NCBI GenBank assembly: GCA_910584935.1
Contig: CAJUDU010000001.1
Location: 62,001-126,000 of the forward strand
Reading direction: 5' to 3'
Length of the DNA: 64,000 nt
Source: an uncultured Butyricicoccus sp.
GTDB lineage: Bacteria; Bacillota; Clostridia; Oscillospirales; Butyricicoccaceae
Both the position numbers and the translations under genes were made by a program. This document shows, one piece after another, positions 11,058-20,550 of this stretch. Each line of letters begins with the position of its first letter. Position 1 is the first letter of the stretch. Below the pieces are notes generated by a model, which searched no databases, was not told the DNA's origin, and was given only the letters and a program-made list of their open reading frames with translations.

Positions 11058-11972
11058 ATGGGTGAATTTTTTGGCATTCTGATTGTCCGCCCACTGGGTA
11101 TGCTGCTGAACCTTATCTATGGTGCAGTAGAATCCTATGGGCTTGCAATTATTTTATTTGCCCTTTTGGTCAAATTGATTATTTTGCCGATTTCTTACCA
11201 TGGTAAAAAAAGTATGCTCCGCATGACTGCCCTTCAGGGCAAAATGCAGAAAATACAAAAGCAATATGCCAAAAACCAGGTAAAAATGAATGAGGAAATC
11301 AGCAAACTATATGAAAAAGAAGGCGTCAGCCCGATGTCGGGCTGTTTGCCGAGCTTTATTCCAATGTTTGTGTTGATGGGGTTATATTATGCGGTTGTAA
11401 AACCTTTGAACTTTATGATGGGGCTTTCCGGCGGCTTGCCGGATGATATCGGCGAAGATATCAACCTGCTTGCACAGCATCTTGGATTGGAAATCACAGC
11501 TCAAAATGCGTATACCATTCAAATGGAAATTGCACATAAATGCAATAGCTTTTTCCATGACGGCGTGCTTGACCCCGAAGTCGCAAACCTTTCTGAAGGC
11601 ATTAAAAATTTGCTGCATCCGCTTAATTTTAATTTCTTTGGGCTGGATTTATCCGCAAAACCGACATTCGCACTTAGCATATTACTGCTTATCCCGATTT
11701 TGTCCGGTTTAACTGCATTTTTATCGTCTTGGATTTTGCAAAAAGTGCAGGGCAACCAAGTGCAGGGCAGCATGAAGACCATGATGTATCTGATGCCGCT
11801 GCTGAGTGTTTATTTTGCGTTTCAGTTCCCGGTTGCGGTCGGTATTTACTGGATTTTTAATAATATCTTTACTTGTATCCAGGAAATTATTTTGACAAAG
11901 GTTGTCAAAAAACGCAATCCGCCGCCGCCACCGGATGAACCAAAGAAAAAGAAAAAAAAGGGGGAGGTATAA
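11058..11972 (+). CDS. yidC: Membrane protein insertase YidC/OxaI family
   Basis: A 304-aa insertase of the Gram-positive type, without the large periplasmic domain. Membrane segments lie at about residues 20-50, 95-120, 205-230 and 240-270. Conserved features include YGKKS-type sequence after the first hairpin (HGKKSMLRMTALQGKMQKIQ) and MSGCLPSFIPMFVLMGLYY. The C-terminal tail is lysine-rich after a proline run, as in insertases that contact ribosomes. An insertion of about 50 residues (GLSGGLPDDIGEDINLLAQH onward) between membrane segments is longer than in Bacillus SpoIIIJ. No clear lipobox is seen. Confidence 0.95.
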   Translation: MGEFFGILIVRPLGMLLNLIYGAVESYGLAIILFALLVKLIILPISYHGKKSMLRMTALQGKMQKIQKQYAKNQVKMNEEISKLYEKEGVSPMSGCLPSFIPMFVLMGLYYAVVKPLNFMMGLSGGLPDDIGEDINLLAQHLGLEITAQNAYTIQMEIAHKCNSFFHDGVLDPEVANLSEGIKNLLHPLNFNFFGLDLSAKPTFALSILLLIPILSGLTAFLSSWILQKVQGNQVQGSMKTMMYLMPLLSVYFAFQFPVAVGIYWIFNNIFTCIQEIILTKVVKKRNPPPPPDEPKKKKKKGEV

Positions 11973-11975
11973 ATT

Positions 11976-12980
11976 ATGCTGAAAAGTATTGAAATGGCTG
12001 GTGCTACCCGTGATATTGCCATTGAAAAAGCATTGGATTTGCTGAAAATGGATCGGGATGATGTATCAGTTGAAGTGCTTGACAATGGAAAAAAAGGTTT
12101 CCTTGGGTTTGGCGCGACTGAAGCAAAGGTACGTGTTACCTATGAAGTGCCGGATGAACCAATTATTGCATCCCCTGCGCCGGTGGTGGAACCTGTTGTC
12201 AAGCCAGAACCCAAAGCAGAGCCAAAACCGGAACCAGAACCAGAACCAACACGTTCCGCGCCTGTTTTTGATGATATTGCGCCAGATGACCCACGTTTAA
12301 CGACACCGCATTTGGTAAAACCCGCGCCGAAAAAGGCAGCTGGGGAAGCCACAGAACCCAAGCCGGAGCGTCCGCGTCGGGAGCGTGCGCCGCGTCCGCC
12401 GCGTGAGGAACGGCCTGCACGCGAACCAGTTGTGCCATATATTGACCCAGTGCCAATGGATGCGGACAAAGTGCCGGAATCCGGGCGGGAAGCGGTACGG
12501 TTTATTGACGGGCTGCTTGAAAAGTTAGGGATTGAAGGCAAAGCAACTGTTTTAGCCATCAGCGAACCAGATCATTTGCGCATTGACATTGCGGGTTCTG
12601 ATATGGGGCCAGTGATTGGCAGGCGTGGTGATACACTGGATGCGATTCAATATTTAACGTCTTTGGTGCTGAATAAATTTTCAGAAGAGCATATTCGGTT
12701 GACGATTGACACTGAAAATTACCGTGCGAAGCGTGCGGAGAGTTTGGAACGGCTGGCACGGAAAATGGCGGTTAAGGTATCGAAATACCATAAAGCGATG
12801 ACGCTGGAGCCAATGAATCCATATGAACGGCGGATTATCCATGCCGCGTTACAGGATTTCAGGGGTGTGACCACATATTCGACCGGCACAGAACCAGGGC
12901 GCCGTGTTGTCATATCCCCAGAGGGGTCAACACGTCCGCCGCGCCGCGGTTTCAAGCCAAGAAACAAGCGTGAAGACTAA
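11976..12980 (+). CDS. khpB: RNA-binding protein KhpB/Jag
   Basis: A 334-aa protein with three modules: an N-terminal Jag-N domain (1-50, KSIEMAGATRDIAIEKALDL), a proline/glutamate/arginine-rich linker (about 60-155), and a KH domain plus C-terminal R3H domain (about 165-320; MGPVIGRRGDTLDAIQYL, then NPYERRIIHAALQDF). KhpB with KhpA binds many RNAs and affects cell elongation in other Firmicutes. It starts 3 nt after yidC, the conserved pairing. The charged linker is longer than average. Confidence 0.94.
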   Translation: MLKSIEMAGATRDIAIEKALDLLKMDRDDVSVEVLDNGKKGFLGFGATEAKVRVTYEVPDEPIIASPAPVVEPVVKPEPKAEPKPEPEPEPTRSAPVFDDIAPDDPRLTTPHLVKPAPKKAAGEATEPKPERPRRERAPRPPREERPAREPVVPYIDPVPMDADKVPESGREAVRFIDGLLEKLGIEGKATVLAISEPDHLRIDIAGSDMGPVIGRRGDTLDAIQYLTSLVLNKFSEEHIRLTIDTENYRAKRAESLERLARKMAVKVSKYHKAMTLEPMNPYERRIIHAALQDFRGVTTYSTGTEPGRRVVISPEGSTRPPRRGFKPRNKRED

Positions 12981-12991
12981 AAAAATAACAG

Positions 12992-13017
12992 GCGGGTTGG
13001 GGTTCACTCCAGCCCGC
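12992..13017 (+). terminator. Probable khpB terminator
   Basis: Stem GCGGGTTGG / CCAGCCCGC with one wobble pair, followed by TTACTTTCTTTT, which is the start of the family A repeat. Confidence 0.55.
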
Positions 13018-13112
13018 TTACTTTCTTTTATAAAAGAAAGTAAGCAAAGAAAATTTCACTTTCCGCTGTTCACGCGGTGGCTGACGAAGTGACGCACCCG
13101 GCGGAAGTGAAT
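13017..13112. repeat. Palindromic dispersed repeat, family A, copy 2
   Basis: A perfect 28-bp palindrome (13017-13044, half-site CTTACTTTCTTTTA) is followed by CAAAGAAAATTTCACTT and a GC-rich tail ending CGGAAGTGAA. It matches the complement of 2228-2325 both inside and outside the palindrome. The palindrome differs from copy 1 by compensating changes (CCTA/TAGG versus CTTA/TAAG), so pairing is kept. Confidence 0.65.
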
Positions 13113-13187
13113 GCGGTAAAAAATATGAAAGTAAATTGTATAAAATGATTTATCGCACAATCCATATAGGAAGGAGTTTCTCTATTG

Positions 13188-14549
13188 ATGGTTTTTGATA
13201 CAATCGCTGCGATTGCAACTGCACCAGGCGGCGCAATTGGAATTATACGGGTTTCAGGACAAAATGCAATACAAGCAGTTAGTCAAATTTTTCATCCCGC
13301 AAATGGGATTTCATTTTTAAACTGCCCGCCGCGAATGCTTGTTTATGGGACATTATCTACACGGGATGGTAAAATTTTAGATCAATGTATGGCAGTGCGG
13401 TTTCTCGGGGATAAAACATATACCGGTGAAGATATGGCAGAACTTCAATTGCATGGTTCACCGGCGGTGCTTAGTGAAACGCTTTCTGCATTATTTGCTT
13501 TGGGCGTGCGGCAGGCAAATGCAGGCGAATTTACCCGCCGTGCATTTTTAAATGGTAAACTCGGCTTGATGGAAGCCGAAGCGGTTGCTGATTTGATTGC
13601 TGCACAGACTTTAGAAGCGGCTGGAAATGCCGCAGGGCAGTTATCAGGCACAATTGGCAGTCATATGGCAGAAATACGGCAAAAGCTAGTTGCTTTATCT
13701 GCTCATTTTCTGGCGGTTGTGGATTATCCGGATGAAGAAATTCAACCATTTCAAATGCAGCAAATGATACAAACTTTGTCTGAAACGGCTGAAAAAGTGC
13801 GCCAGTTATATGATTCTTATGAAACTGGGCGGATTTTGCGGGAAGGTTTGCCATGTGCTATCTTAGGGCGCCCAAATGTCGGCAAATCAACCCTTTTGAA
13901 TGCGCTTGCAGGGTTTGACCGTGCAATTGTCACCGAAATCCCAGGCACAACTCGCGATATGATAGAAGAAGTGGTGCGGATTGGTGCGCTATGCCTGCGG
14001 TTGCAAGATACAGCCGGGTTGCGCGATACCAATGATCCGGTGGAAAAAATAGGGGTAGAACGTGCTCGTCTTGCGGCAAAAAATGCTGGGTTAGTTTTAG
14101 CCGTTATCGATGGAAGCCAGCCGCTGACTGATGCCGACTTGGATGTATTAAAGCAGGCAAGCGAAAGCCCACGTGCTGTGGTTGTGGTGAATAAATGCGA
14201 TAAACCTACCGAAGTAAAAATACCGGAAGGCTTCCCATATATCGTGACAATCAGCGCAAAACAGAGGGTAGGGCTGGATAAACTGAAAACAGCATTATTA
14301 GAATGTGCTGGCTTATCTGGTGCGGTGTTTGATGGCGGCATGATTACAAACGCAAGACAGGCAGAAGCCTTACTGCGTGCGGCAGATGCCTGCAAACAGG
14401 CGGAAGAAGCAGCACATATTGGGTTTTCACCGGATGCTGTTTTGATGGATGTGGAAACCGCAATTGCGGCATTAGGAGAGCTGACTGGACAGAACGTTCG
14501 CGAAGATATTATCAGTGATATTTTCCGTCGGTTCTGCGTCGGCAAATGA
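13188..14549 (+). CDS. mnmE: tRNA modification GTPase MnmE
   Basis: With MnmG it forms the enzyme that adds the aminomethyl-type group to U34 of several tRNAs. The product is about 453 aa: an N-terminal folate-binding domain (FDTIAAIATAPGGAIGIIRV), a helical domain, an inserted G domain with GRPNVGKSTLLNAL, DTAGLRD and NKCD, and the terminal FCVGK whose cysteine is characteristic. ATG 13188 is preceded by TTG 13185; both lie at usable distances from AAGGAG (13171-13176). A DnaA-box cluster separates it from mnmG. Confidence 0.97.
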   Translation: MVFDTIAAIATAPGGAIGIIRVSGQNAIQAVSQIFHPANGISFLNCPPRMLVYGTLSTRDGKILDQCMAVRFLGDKTYTGEDMAELQLHGSPAVLSETLSALFALGVRQANAGEFTRRAFLNGKLGLMEAEAVADLIAAQTLEAAGNAAGQLSGTIGSHMAEIRQKLVALSAHFLAVVDYPDEEIQPFQMQQMIQTLSETAEKVRQLYDSYETGRILREGLPCAILGRPNVGKSTLLNALAGFDRAIVTEIPGTTRDMIEEVVRIGALCLRLQDTAGLRDTNDPVEKIGVERARLAAKNAGLVLAVIDGSQPLTDADLDVLKQASESPRAVVVVNKCDKPTEVKIPEGFPYIVTISAKQRVGLDKLKTALLECAGLSGAVFDGGMITNARQAEALLRAADACKQAEEAAHIGFSPDAVLMDVETAIAALGELTGQNVREDIISDIFRRFCVGK

Positions 14550-14626
14550 GTGGAAATGTTGTATTTTTCATCCCATAAAATATACCAGTTATGCTGTGAA
14601 AGGCGTTACACACAGGGAAGGGCAGG

Positions 14627-14768
14627 TTATCCACAAACTGTGGATAACCCTGTGTAAAACGTTGGAAACTCTGGATAACTATTATACAGATTGTTGAATT
14701 CGCAGAAATAATACAAATTGTAATAAAGTTATCCCCTGTTTTGCAGGTTTTACACAGAGTTATCAACA
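14627..14768. promoter_or_regulatory. DnaA-box cluster upstream of mnmG
   Basis: The mnmE-mnmG gap (14550-14853) contains a head-to-head pair of perfect boxes, TTATCCACA (14627-14635) and TGTGGATAA (14639-14647), extended to an 11-bp-armed palindrome. Degenerate boxes CTGGATAA (about 14671), TTATCCCC (about 14729) and TTATCAACA (14760-14768) follow. TGTGTAAAAC-like AT-rich stretches lie between. The head-to-head pair can also form a hairpin. Confidence 0.75.
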
Positions 14769-14853
14769 AGGCTGTCAAGGGTTTTGCAGTGAAAATATCA
14801 CGGAAATTTTGATAGCTGGTGCATATATTTTTGTTCAAAGGAGAGATAGCAAA

Positions 14854-16737
14854 ATGTCGTTTGATGCAGGCAGTTTTGATATCGCAATTATAGGGGCAGG
14901 TCATGCCGGAATTGAAGCGGCATTGGCTGGCGCACGGCTTGGGCTTGAATGCGTTTGTTTTACCATAAATTTGGATGCTGTTGGCAATATGCCTTGTAAC
15001 CCAGCAATTGGGGGCACAGCAAAAGGGCATTTGGTGCGTGAGATTGATGCCCTTGGCGGTGAAATGGGCAGAGCGGCAGATGCCGCCTGTATTCAATATC
15101 GGATGCTCAACCGGGGCAAAGGTCCGGCAGTGCATTCGCTGCGCGCACAGGCTGACCGCGTTGATTACAGGAAGTATATGAAACATATTCTGGAGTCTAC
15201 GCCGCATTTATCATTGAAACAAGCTGAAATTGTGAAAATTTATACCGAAAACCATGCGGTATGTGCGGTGGAAACCGCAACCGGCGCAAAATATACCTGC
15301 CGTGCCGCAATTATATGTTCAGGTACTTATTTGGGAGGGCGTATTATTATTGGTGACCATATCCATGAAGGCGGGCCTGATGGGATGTTTGCTGCGACAA
15401 AATTAACCACTTGTTTACAGCAAATGGGATTGACACTCATGCGGTTTAAAACGGGTACGCCGCCGCGAGTCAACCGTCGTTCCATTGATTTCACCGGATT
15501 GGAAGTGCAGGAGGGTGAGAAGGAAATTATTCCATTTTCTTTTGATTCTGTGGCGCCGCCGCCAAATCGTGCCGTATGTCATTTGACTTATACGACAGAT
15601 GAAACCCATCGGGTGATTCGTGAAAATTTAGATCGTTCACCGCTGTATTCAGGTAAAATTGATGGCGTAGGCCCACGATATTGCCCATCCATTGAAGATA
15701 AAGTTGTTCGGTTTGCGGATAAACCGCGGCATCAGCTATTCATTGAACCCATGGGACTGGATACCGAGGAAATGTATATTCAGGGATTTTCGTCCTCAAT
15801 GCCGGAAGATGTACAGATTAAAATGCTGCGTACATTGCCTGGTTTTGCAAATGCGGAAGTGATGCGCCCAGCTTATGCGATTGAATATGATTGCGTTGAC
15901 CCAACTGAACTGTTGCCAACGCTGGAAACCAAAAAAATACAAGGGTTATATGGCGCGGGGCAGTTTAACGGTTCTTCCGGTTATGAGGAAGCCGCCGCAC
16001 AAGGTCTGGTCGCGGGCATCAATGCCGCGCTCAAATTACAGGGCAGGGAACCCATGATTTTAGACCGTGCGGCTGGCTATATTGGCACATTGGTCGATGA
16101 TTTGGTGACACGCGGCACCAATGAACCATATCGTATGATGACCTCGCGGTCAGAATACCGCTTGCTGCTGCGGCAGGATAATGCGGATGAACGGTTAATG
16201 GAAATCGGTGCAAAAGTCGGGCTGAATAGCCCGGAACGTTTAGAACGCACCAAAGAAAAATACCGCATTGTTTCACATGAAACTGAACGCCTGCAAAAGG
16301 TTGCCATTCATCCGACTGAGGCAATTCAAGCCTTTTTAGCGGCACAACATTCCACGCCGTTGAAAGCGGGCGGCAAACTCATTGATTTACTGCGCCGCCC
16401 AGAAATCACATATGATGCGTTAGCGCCATTTGACCCAGAACGCCCAACATTGCCCGCGGTGATTCGTGAACAAGTGGAAATCCGCGTCAAATATGACGGC
16501 TATATCAAACGGCAGTTACGGGATGTGGAACAGTTCCGCAAAATGGAAAGCAAGCCATTGCCTGCGGATATCAATTATGAGGATATCCCATCGCTGCGCA
16601 TTGAAGCGCGGCAGAAATTAAATCGTATTCGCCCAGTGAATATGGGGCAGGCAGGACGGATTTCAGGCGTATCGCCTGCGGATTTAACCGCGCTGATGAT
16701 TTATCTGGAAACGAAAGGCGGAAATGCCCATGGATGA
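14854..16737 (+). CDS. mnmG: tRNA uridine-5-carboxymethylaminomethyl modification enzyme MnmG
   Basis: FAD-dependent partner of MnmE in wobble-uridine modification. The product is 627 aa. The N-terminal dinucleotide-binding motif is [18 protein letters not shown], followed by [20 protein letters not shown], and the C-terminal domain that contacts MnmE ends in [12 protein letters not shown]. Start 14854 follows AAAGGAGAG; the frame is open 45 nt further upstream but without family similarity. It overlaps rsmG by 14 nt. Confidence 0.97.
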   Translation: MSFDAGSFDIAIIGAGHAGIEAALAGARLGLECVCFTINLDAVGNMPCNPAIGGTAKGHLVREIDALGGEMGRAADAACIQYRMLNRGKGPAVHSLRAQADRVDYRKYMKHILESTPHLSLKQAEIVKIYTENHAVCAVETATGAKYTCRAAIICSGTYLGGRIIIGDHIHEGGPDGMFAATKLTTCLQQMGLTLMRFKTGTPPRVNRRSIDFTGLEVQEGEKEIIPFSFDSVAPPPNRAVCHLTYTTDETHRVIRENLDRSPLYSGKIDGVGPRYCPSIEDKVVRFADKPRHQLFIEPMGLDTEEMYIQGFSSSMPEDVQIKMLRTLPGFANAEVMRPAYAIEYDCVDPTELLPTLETKKIQGLYGAGQFNGSSGYEEAAAQGLVAGINAALKLQGREPMILDRAAGYIGTLVDDLVTRGTNEPYRMMTSRSEYRLLLRQDNADERLMEIGAKVGLNSPERLERTKEKYRIVSHETERLQKVAIHPTEAIQAFLAAQHSTPLKAGGKLIDLLRRPEITYDALAPFDPERPTLPAVIREQVEIRVKYDGYIKRQLRDVEQFRKMESKPLPADINYEDIPSLRIEARQKLNRIRPVNMGQAGRISGVSPADLTALMIYLETKGGNAHG

Positions 16738-17437
16738 ACGGCAATTACTGGCGGAAGGATTAGAAACCTTGCGTTTGCCGGCAACGGCAAAGCAATTAGA
16801 ACAATTCATACAGTTTTCCAAAATCCTGATACAAAAAAATCAAGTGATGAACTTAACCGCAATCACAAATCCGATGGATGTCATAACCCGTCATTTTTTG
16901 GATTCTGCTGTCTTATCATCACAGATTACCAGCAAGACAATCGATATTGGTACTGGAGCAGGATTTCCTGGGTTACCACTTGCCATTTTGAACCCGGATA
17001 TTTCGTTTACTTTGCTGGATGCACAGCGCAAACGCATTGATTTTATCAAACAGGTTGTAGACGCATTGGGGTTAAAAAATGTGCAGCCAGTGCATGGCAG
17101 GGCGGAGGAGTTTGCCCGGCAAAATCGGGAAACCTTTGCCTATGCCGTATCACGTGCGGTAGCCGATTTGCGGGTGCTCAGTGAACTGTGTATCCCGTTT
17201 GTGCAGCCGGGAGGGATATTCTATGCCATGAAGTCCCAGGGCTGTATAGAGGAAGTAACAGCGGCAGGAGAAGCCATTGGGCTGCTGGGCGGGGCGCTGA
17301 AAGCAATCACGCCATATACCATCCCATGCACTGAAATTTCTCATGCGTTGGTAATGATTCAAAAAATCACACCAACCGCAGAAAAATACCCCAGGCGGTT
17401 TGCCAGGATACAAGCCGCGCCGCTTGGCGGGAAATAA
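16724..17437 (+). CDS. rsmG: 16S rRNA (guanine527-N7)-methyltransferase RsmG
   Basis: SAM-dependent methyltransferase acting on G527 of 16S rRNA. The product is 237 aa. The SAM-binding loop is [16 protein letters not shown], followed by [15 protein letters not shown], and [14 protein letters not shown] is a family signature. Two in-frame starts (16724 and 16730) lie inside the end of mnmG; GAAAGGCGGAAATG supports either. Translation is probably coupled to mnmG. Confidence 0.95.
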   Translation: MPMDERQLLAEGLETLRLPATAKQLEQFIQFSKILIQKNQVMNLTAITNPMDVITRHFLDSAVLSSQITSKTIDIGTGAGFPGLPLAILNPDISFTLLDAQRKRIDFIKQVVDALGLKNVQPVHGRAEEFARQNRETFAYAVSRAVADLRVLSELCIPFVQPGGIFYAMKSQGCIEEVTAAGEAIGLLGGALKAITPYTIPCTEISHALVMIQKITPTAEKYPRRFARIQAAPLGGK

Positions 17438-17455
17438 TCCTGGGATAGCCGCCTG

Positions 17456-17493
17456 ATAACCCATAGTAATGCGATTACTATAGGTTATTTTTT
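17456..17493 (+). terminator. mnmG-rsmG terminator
   Basis: Hairpin of ATAACCCATAGTAAT and ATTACTATAGGTTAT (one bulged base) around GCG, ending in a T run. The following 168 bp to noc hold no other clear element. Confidence 0.85.
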
Positions 17494-17661
17494 GCCGGAA
17501 AATAAGCGGAAATATGCTATTCTACTGGGAACCGGTCGAAATGACAAGGGGAAATACTTATCATGCGGTCGATTTTCCTTTACTTTTTGGCATAAAATGG
17601 TAGTCTATTACTATCAGGCATTCCGATTGGTATGCCCGGAATATGCAAAGGAGGAAGCTGC

Positions 17662-18471
17662 ATGACCCCAGTTCTTAACATTCGCAGCGCCAACCCCGAC
17701 CGGCAGCTTAAACGCGTCAAACCCTCACAGATTGCCCGTAACCCAAACCAGCCCCGGAAATTCTTTGACCCGGAAGCCATTAATCAGCTTGCGGAGTCCA
17801 TCCGGCAGTATGGTGTATTAAACCCCTTAACGGTACGCCGCACAGGGGATGGGTATGAACTGATTGCAGGGGAACGCAGGCTGCGGGCTGCGAAACAAGC
17901 GGGACTTTCTGAAGTCCCATGTATCGTTATGGCCGCCAGTGCGCAGGATTCATCCGCATTGGCACTCGTCGAAAATTTGCAGCGGCGTGACCTCGATTTT
18001 TTCGAGGAGGCATGGGGTTTTAAAAAACTCATTGATACCTTTGGCTTGACCCAGGAGGAGGCGGCGCGTAAAGTCGGGAAAACACAAAGCGCAGTGGCAA
18101 ATAAATTGCGCCTGCTCAAACTCTCACAGAAAAACATTCAAATGATACGTGATGGCGGGCTGACAGAACGTCATGCCCGCGCCTTATTGCGCATCCCGGA
18201 AGAGGAGCCGAGGCTCCAAGCAACCGCGTACATTATTGAGCATCAATTCAATGTCAGCCGGACAGAACAATATATCGACCGGCTGTTGGAAGATCCGCCA
18301 GAAGATAAGCGCACAGTATTGCGCTTAATTAAAGACGTCCGTTTTTTTCTAAATACCGTAGATAAAGCGGTAGGCGTTATGAAAGAATCCGGCGTAGATG
18401 CAAAAATTGAACGGGAAGAACAGGAAGATGGTTTGCTGCTGCATATTTCAATCCCGAACTGTAAAAAGTAA
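17662..18471 (+). CDS. noc: Nucleoid occlusion/ParB-family protein Noc
   Basis: A 269-aa ParB-family CTP-switch DNA-binding protein, the first of two in the window. The ParB/Sulfiredoxin fold (about 20-110) includes NPNQPRKFFD and the CTP-binding GERRLRAAKQAG and ENLQRRDLDFFEEA. A helix-turn-helix (TQEEAARKVGKTQSAVANKL) follows. Its place after rsmG and before parA matches B. subtilis noc. The start at 17662 follows AAAGGAGG. The N terminus (MTPVLNIRSANPDRQ) has no evident amphipathic membrane-targeting helix like that of Bacillus Noc, so it could be a second ParB rather than a true occlusion factor. Confidence 0.85.
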   Translation: MTPVLNIRSANPDRQLKRVKPSQIARNPNQPRKFFDPEAINQLAESIRQYGVLNPLTVRRTGDGYELIAGERRLRAAKQAGLSEVPCIVMAASAQDSSALALVENLQRRDLDFFEEAWGFKKLIDTFGLTQEEAARKVGKTQSAVANKLRLLKLSQKNIQMIRDGGLTERHARALLRIPEEEPRLQATAYIIEHQFNVSRTEQYIDRLLEDPPEDKRTVLRLIKDVRFFLNTVDKAVGVMKESGVDAKIEREEQEDGLLLHISIPNCKK

Positions 18472-18472
18472 A

Positions 18473-18510
18473 GCCAGAGGGTGTTTCACGTGAAACACCC
18501 TCTGGCTTTT
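18473..18510 (+). terminator. noc terminator built around a parS site
   Basis: Positions 18473-18506 form a perfect 34-bp palindrome (17-bp arms, outer arm GCCAGAGGG), followed by TTTT. The central 16 bp are a perfect parS. As RNA it forms a long hairpin with a short T tail. Confidence 0.7.
18482..18497. promoter_or_regulatory. parS site 1 (perfect)
   Basis: TGTTTCACGTGAAACA, identical to the consensus ParB nucleation site. It lies between noc and parA, about 11 kb from oriC. Confidence 0.95.
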
Positions 18511-18596
18511 GGGATTCCAAAGGGGCGATGCCCCTTTGGTGCGCCCCGCATAGGGGCGGGGTTTGGGGCAGCGCCCCAAAGGGAACGGCAAGCACC
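18506..18596. repeat. GC-rich hairpin repeat, family B, copy 3
   Basis: The hairpin CCAAAGGGGCGATGCCCCTTTGG (about 18513-18537) is followed by a second GC-rich hairpin of CGCCCC/GGGGCG type and a third CCAAAGG-containing block. The first hairpin resembles the one near 2090-2115. It sits between two parS sites in the noc-parA gap. Confidence 0.55.
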
Positions 18597-18624
18597 GCAC
18601 CAACAAATGTAGAAAAAAAATAGC

Positions 18625-18640
18625 GGTTTCACGTGAAACA
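18625..18640. promoter_or_regulatory. parS site 2 (15 of 16)
   Basis: GGTTTCACGTGAAACA, one mismatch at the first base, 15 bp upstream of the parA -35 box. ParB spreading from here could affect parA transcription. Confidence 0.9.
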
Positions 18641-18655
18641 TAGTCCTTCTGATGA

Positions 18656-18683
18656 TTGCGTTTGTCCGGGAATGTGATATAAT
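18656..18683 (+). promoter_or_regulatory. parA promoter
   Basis: TTGCGT (18656-18661), 16-bp spacer, TATAAT (18678-18683). The roughly 110-nt leader contains an imperfect hairpin (AAGCATCGCCA/TGGCGCTGCTT) and a short GGGCA/TGCCC stem followed by CTTTTTG just before the ribosome binding site. Confidence 0.75.
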
Positions 18684-18796
18684 ACATGGTATGACAAGCA
18701 TCGCCACAGAAAAATGGCGCTGCTTGATGGGAAAGAAAACCCAAAGAACAATGAACGGGCAGGCATATGCCCCTTTTTGACGGGGGAAGAAAAACT

Positions 18797-19570
18797 ATGG
18801 GAAAAATTGTAGCGCTCATTAACCAGAAGGGCGGCGTTGGCAAAACGACCACGGCAGTGAATTTATCTGCGGTGCTGCATGAAAAAGGCAAAAAAGTGTT
18901 GCTATGCGATTTTGACCCGCAGGGCAATTCCACATCGGGTTATGGCATTGACCCGCACGCCATAGAAACCACTATGTATGATTTGGTCATCAGTGAAGAC
19001 CCTCAGGTGAAAGAAGCGATTATCCATACTGATTGGGCGGATGTTTTGGGATCAAATACCGATTTATCGGGTGCGGAAATTGATTTGCTCGGTTTAGAAC
19101 GGCGGGAATACCGTTTGCGTGACGTGCTGGCGCAGGTCAAAGCGGATTATGACTATATTTTCATCGATTGCCCGCCATCGCTTGGTATCCTGACATTAGA
19201 ATGCCTTTGTGCGGCAGACAGTTTTCTGGTGCCGCTCCAAACCGAATATTATGCCATGGAAGGGTTAAGCCAGCTGATGGCAACTGTGCGCATGGTGCAG
19301 CGGGGACTGAATCGCAATATCCGCATTGAAGGCATTATCCTCACCATGTTTGACGGGCGCACCAATTTGGCAGTACAGGTTGTGGAGGAAGTTAAAAAAC
19401 ATTTTGGCGGGCAGGTTTATGCGTCTGTTGTGCCGCGGAATGTCCGCCTGAGTGAAGCGCCCAGCCATGGGCAGCCCATCACCGCATATGACCGCCTTTG
19501 CCGCGGGGCAGATGCCTATTATGCAATCGCAGATGAGTTTTTAAGCAAAAATCAGGCTGCATCAAAATAA
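18797..19570 (+). CDS. parA: Chromosome partitioning ATPase ParA/Soj
   Basis: Walker-type ATPase that works with ParB-parS in origin segregation and, in Bacillus, regulates DnaA. The product is 257 aa. The deviant Walker A is QKGGVGKTTTAVNLS and the Walker B region is YIFIDCPPSLG. The start at 18797 is chosen over the upstream ATG at 18767 because of GGGGGAAG spacing and the family N terminus MGKIVALINQKGG. parB follows after 69 bp. Confidence 0.97.
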   Translation: MGKIVALINQKGGVGKTTTAVNLSAVLHEKGKKVLLCDFDPQGNSTSGYGIDPHAIETTMYDLVISEDPQVKEAIIHTDWADVLGSNTDLSGAEIDLLGLERREYRLRDVLAQVKADYDYIFIDCPPSLGILTLECLCAADSFLVPLQTEYYAMEGLSQLMATVRMVQRGLNRNIRIEGIILTMFDGRTNLAVQVVEEVKKHFGGQVYASVVPRNVRLSEAPSHGQPITAYDRLCRGADAYYAIADEFLSKNQAASK

Positions 19571-19639
19571 AGAAAAAAGATTTTATCTGCTGCATTTTTT
19601 TGCAGGGCAGATAAAGCGGAATATGATGGGGGCGATGCA

Positions 19640-20503
19640 ATGGCAAAAGCAAACAAAGGCGGTTTAGGAAAAGGGTTTGGTGCATTGCTGGGTGAAAGCC
19701 TGGAAGCCGAAGGGCAGGGGATTTCCACTTTGCCAATGGCGCTGGTCGAACCCAACCCAGACCAGCCGCGAAAAGTATTTGACCGTGAAGCAATGGAAAG
19801 CCTGCGGCAATCCATTGCAACCCATGGTGTGATTACGCCAATTACCGTGCGTATGGGCGCCGATGGTTATTATCAAATCATTGCTGGAGAACGGCGTTGG
19901 CGCGCGGCGCGCAGCGCTGGACTGACGGAAATTCCCGCGATGGTGATTGAAGCAACAGACAGTCAGGTGATGGAACTTGCGCTGATTGAAAATTTGCAGC
20001 GGGAGGACCTCAACCCAATTGAAGAAGCCAAAGGCTATCATGAACTGATTGAACGGTTTGGTATGACCCAGGATAAAGTAGCCGAACGGGTGGGCAAATC
20101 CCGTCCTGCTATTTCCAATGCCTTACGGCTTTTGGCATTGCCGGAAGCCGCACAGGATATGGTCGCTTGCGGCAGTTTGTCGCCAGGCCATGCGCGGGCG
20201 GTTTTAGCCATACAGGATGAAACCTGCCGGTTGGAAGCGATTGAAAAAATCGCTGGTATGTCAGTCCGGCAGGCAGAACGGTTTGCGCGTGAAGTCAATC
20301 AAATCAAAGCAAACCCACAGCAAATGATGCAAACACCATTTACTGTTGATTATGCGGCGGAACTCGCCAAAACCTTAGAAACCCATTTGGGGCGTAAAGT
20401 ACGCATTGAACAAGGAAAAAAGGCAGGCATTCTTACTTTGGAGTTTTATGGCGAAGATGATTTAGAACGCCTTGCCGAATCCCTTAAACGTTTGGAGGTA
20501 TGA
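19640..20503 (+). CDS. parB: Chromosome partitioning protein ParB/Spo0J
   Basis: A 287-aa parS-binding CTPase that spreads on DNA and recruits condensin. The short N terminus (KGGLGKGFGALLG) stimulates ParA. NPDQPRKVFD starts the ParB fold; GERRWRAARSAG and ENLQREDLNPIEEAKGY bind CTP. The helix-turn-helix is TQDKVAERVGKSRPAISNAL. The C-terminal part dimerises. Six parS-type sites are in the window. Confidence 0.97.
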   Translation: MAKANKGGLGKGFGALLGESLEAEGQGISTLPMALVEPNPDQPRKVFDREAMESLRQSIATHGVITPITVRMGADGYYQIIAGERRWRAARSAGLTEIPAMVIEATDSQVMELALIENLQREDLNPIEEAKGYHELIERFGMTQDKVAERVGKSRPAISNALRLLALPEAAQDMVACGSLSPGHARAVLAIQDETCRLEAIEKIAGMSVRQAERFAREVNQIKANPQQMMQTPFTVDYAAELAKTLETHLGRKVRIEQGKKAGILTLEFYGEDDLERLAESLKRLEV

Positions 20504-20550
20504 ACCCAAAAAAACAATCATTACAGCATTCCTTATTAGGAGGATGAGAA

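Noticed and set aside
12140..12559. Minus-strand ORF opposite khpB
   Set aside because: It is the complement of the Pro/Glu-rich linker of khpB; no start signal.
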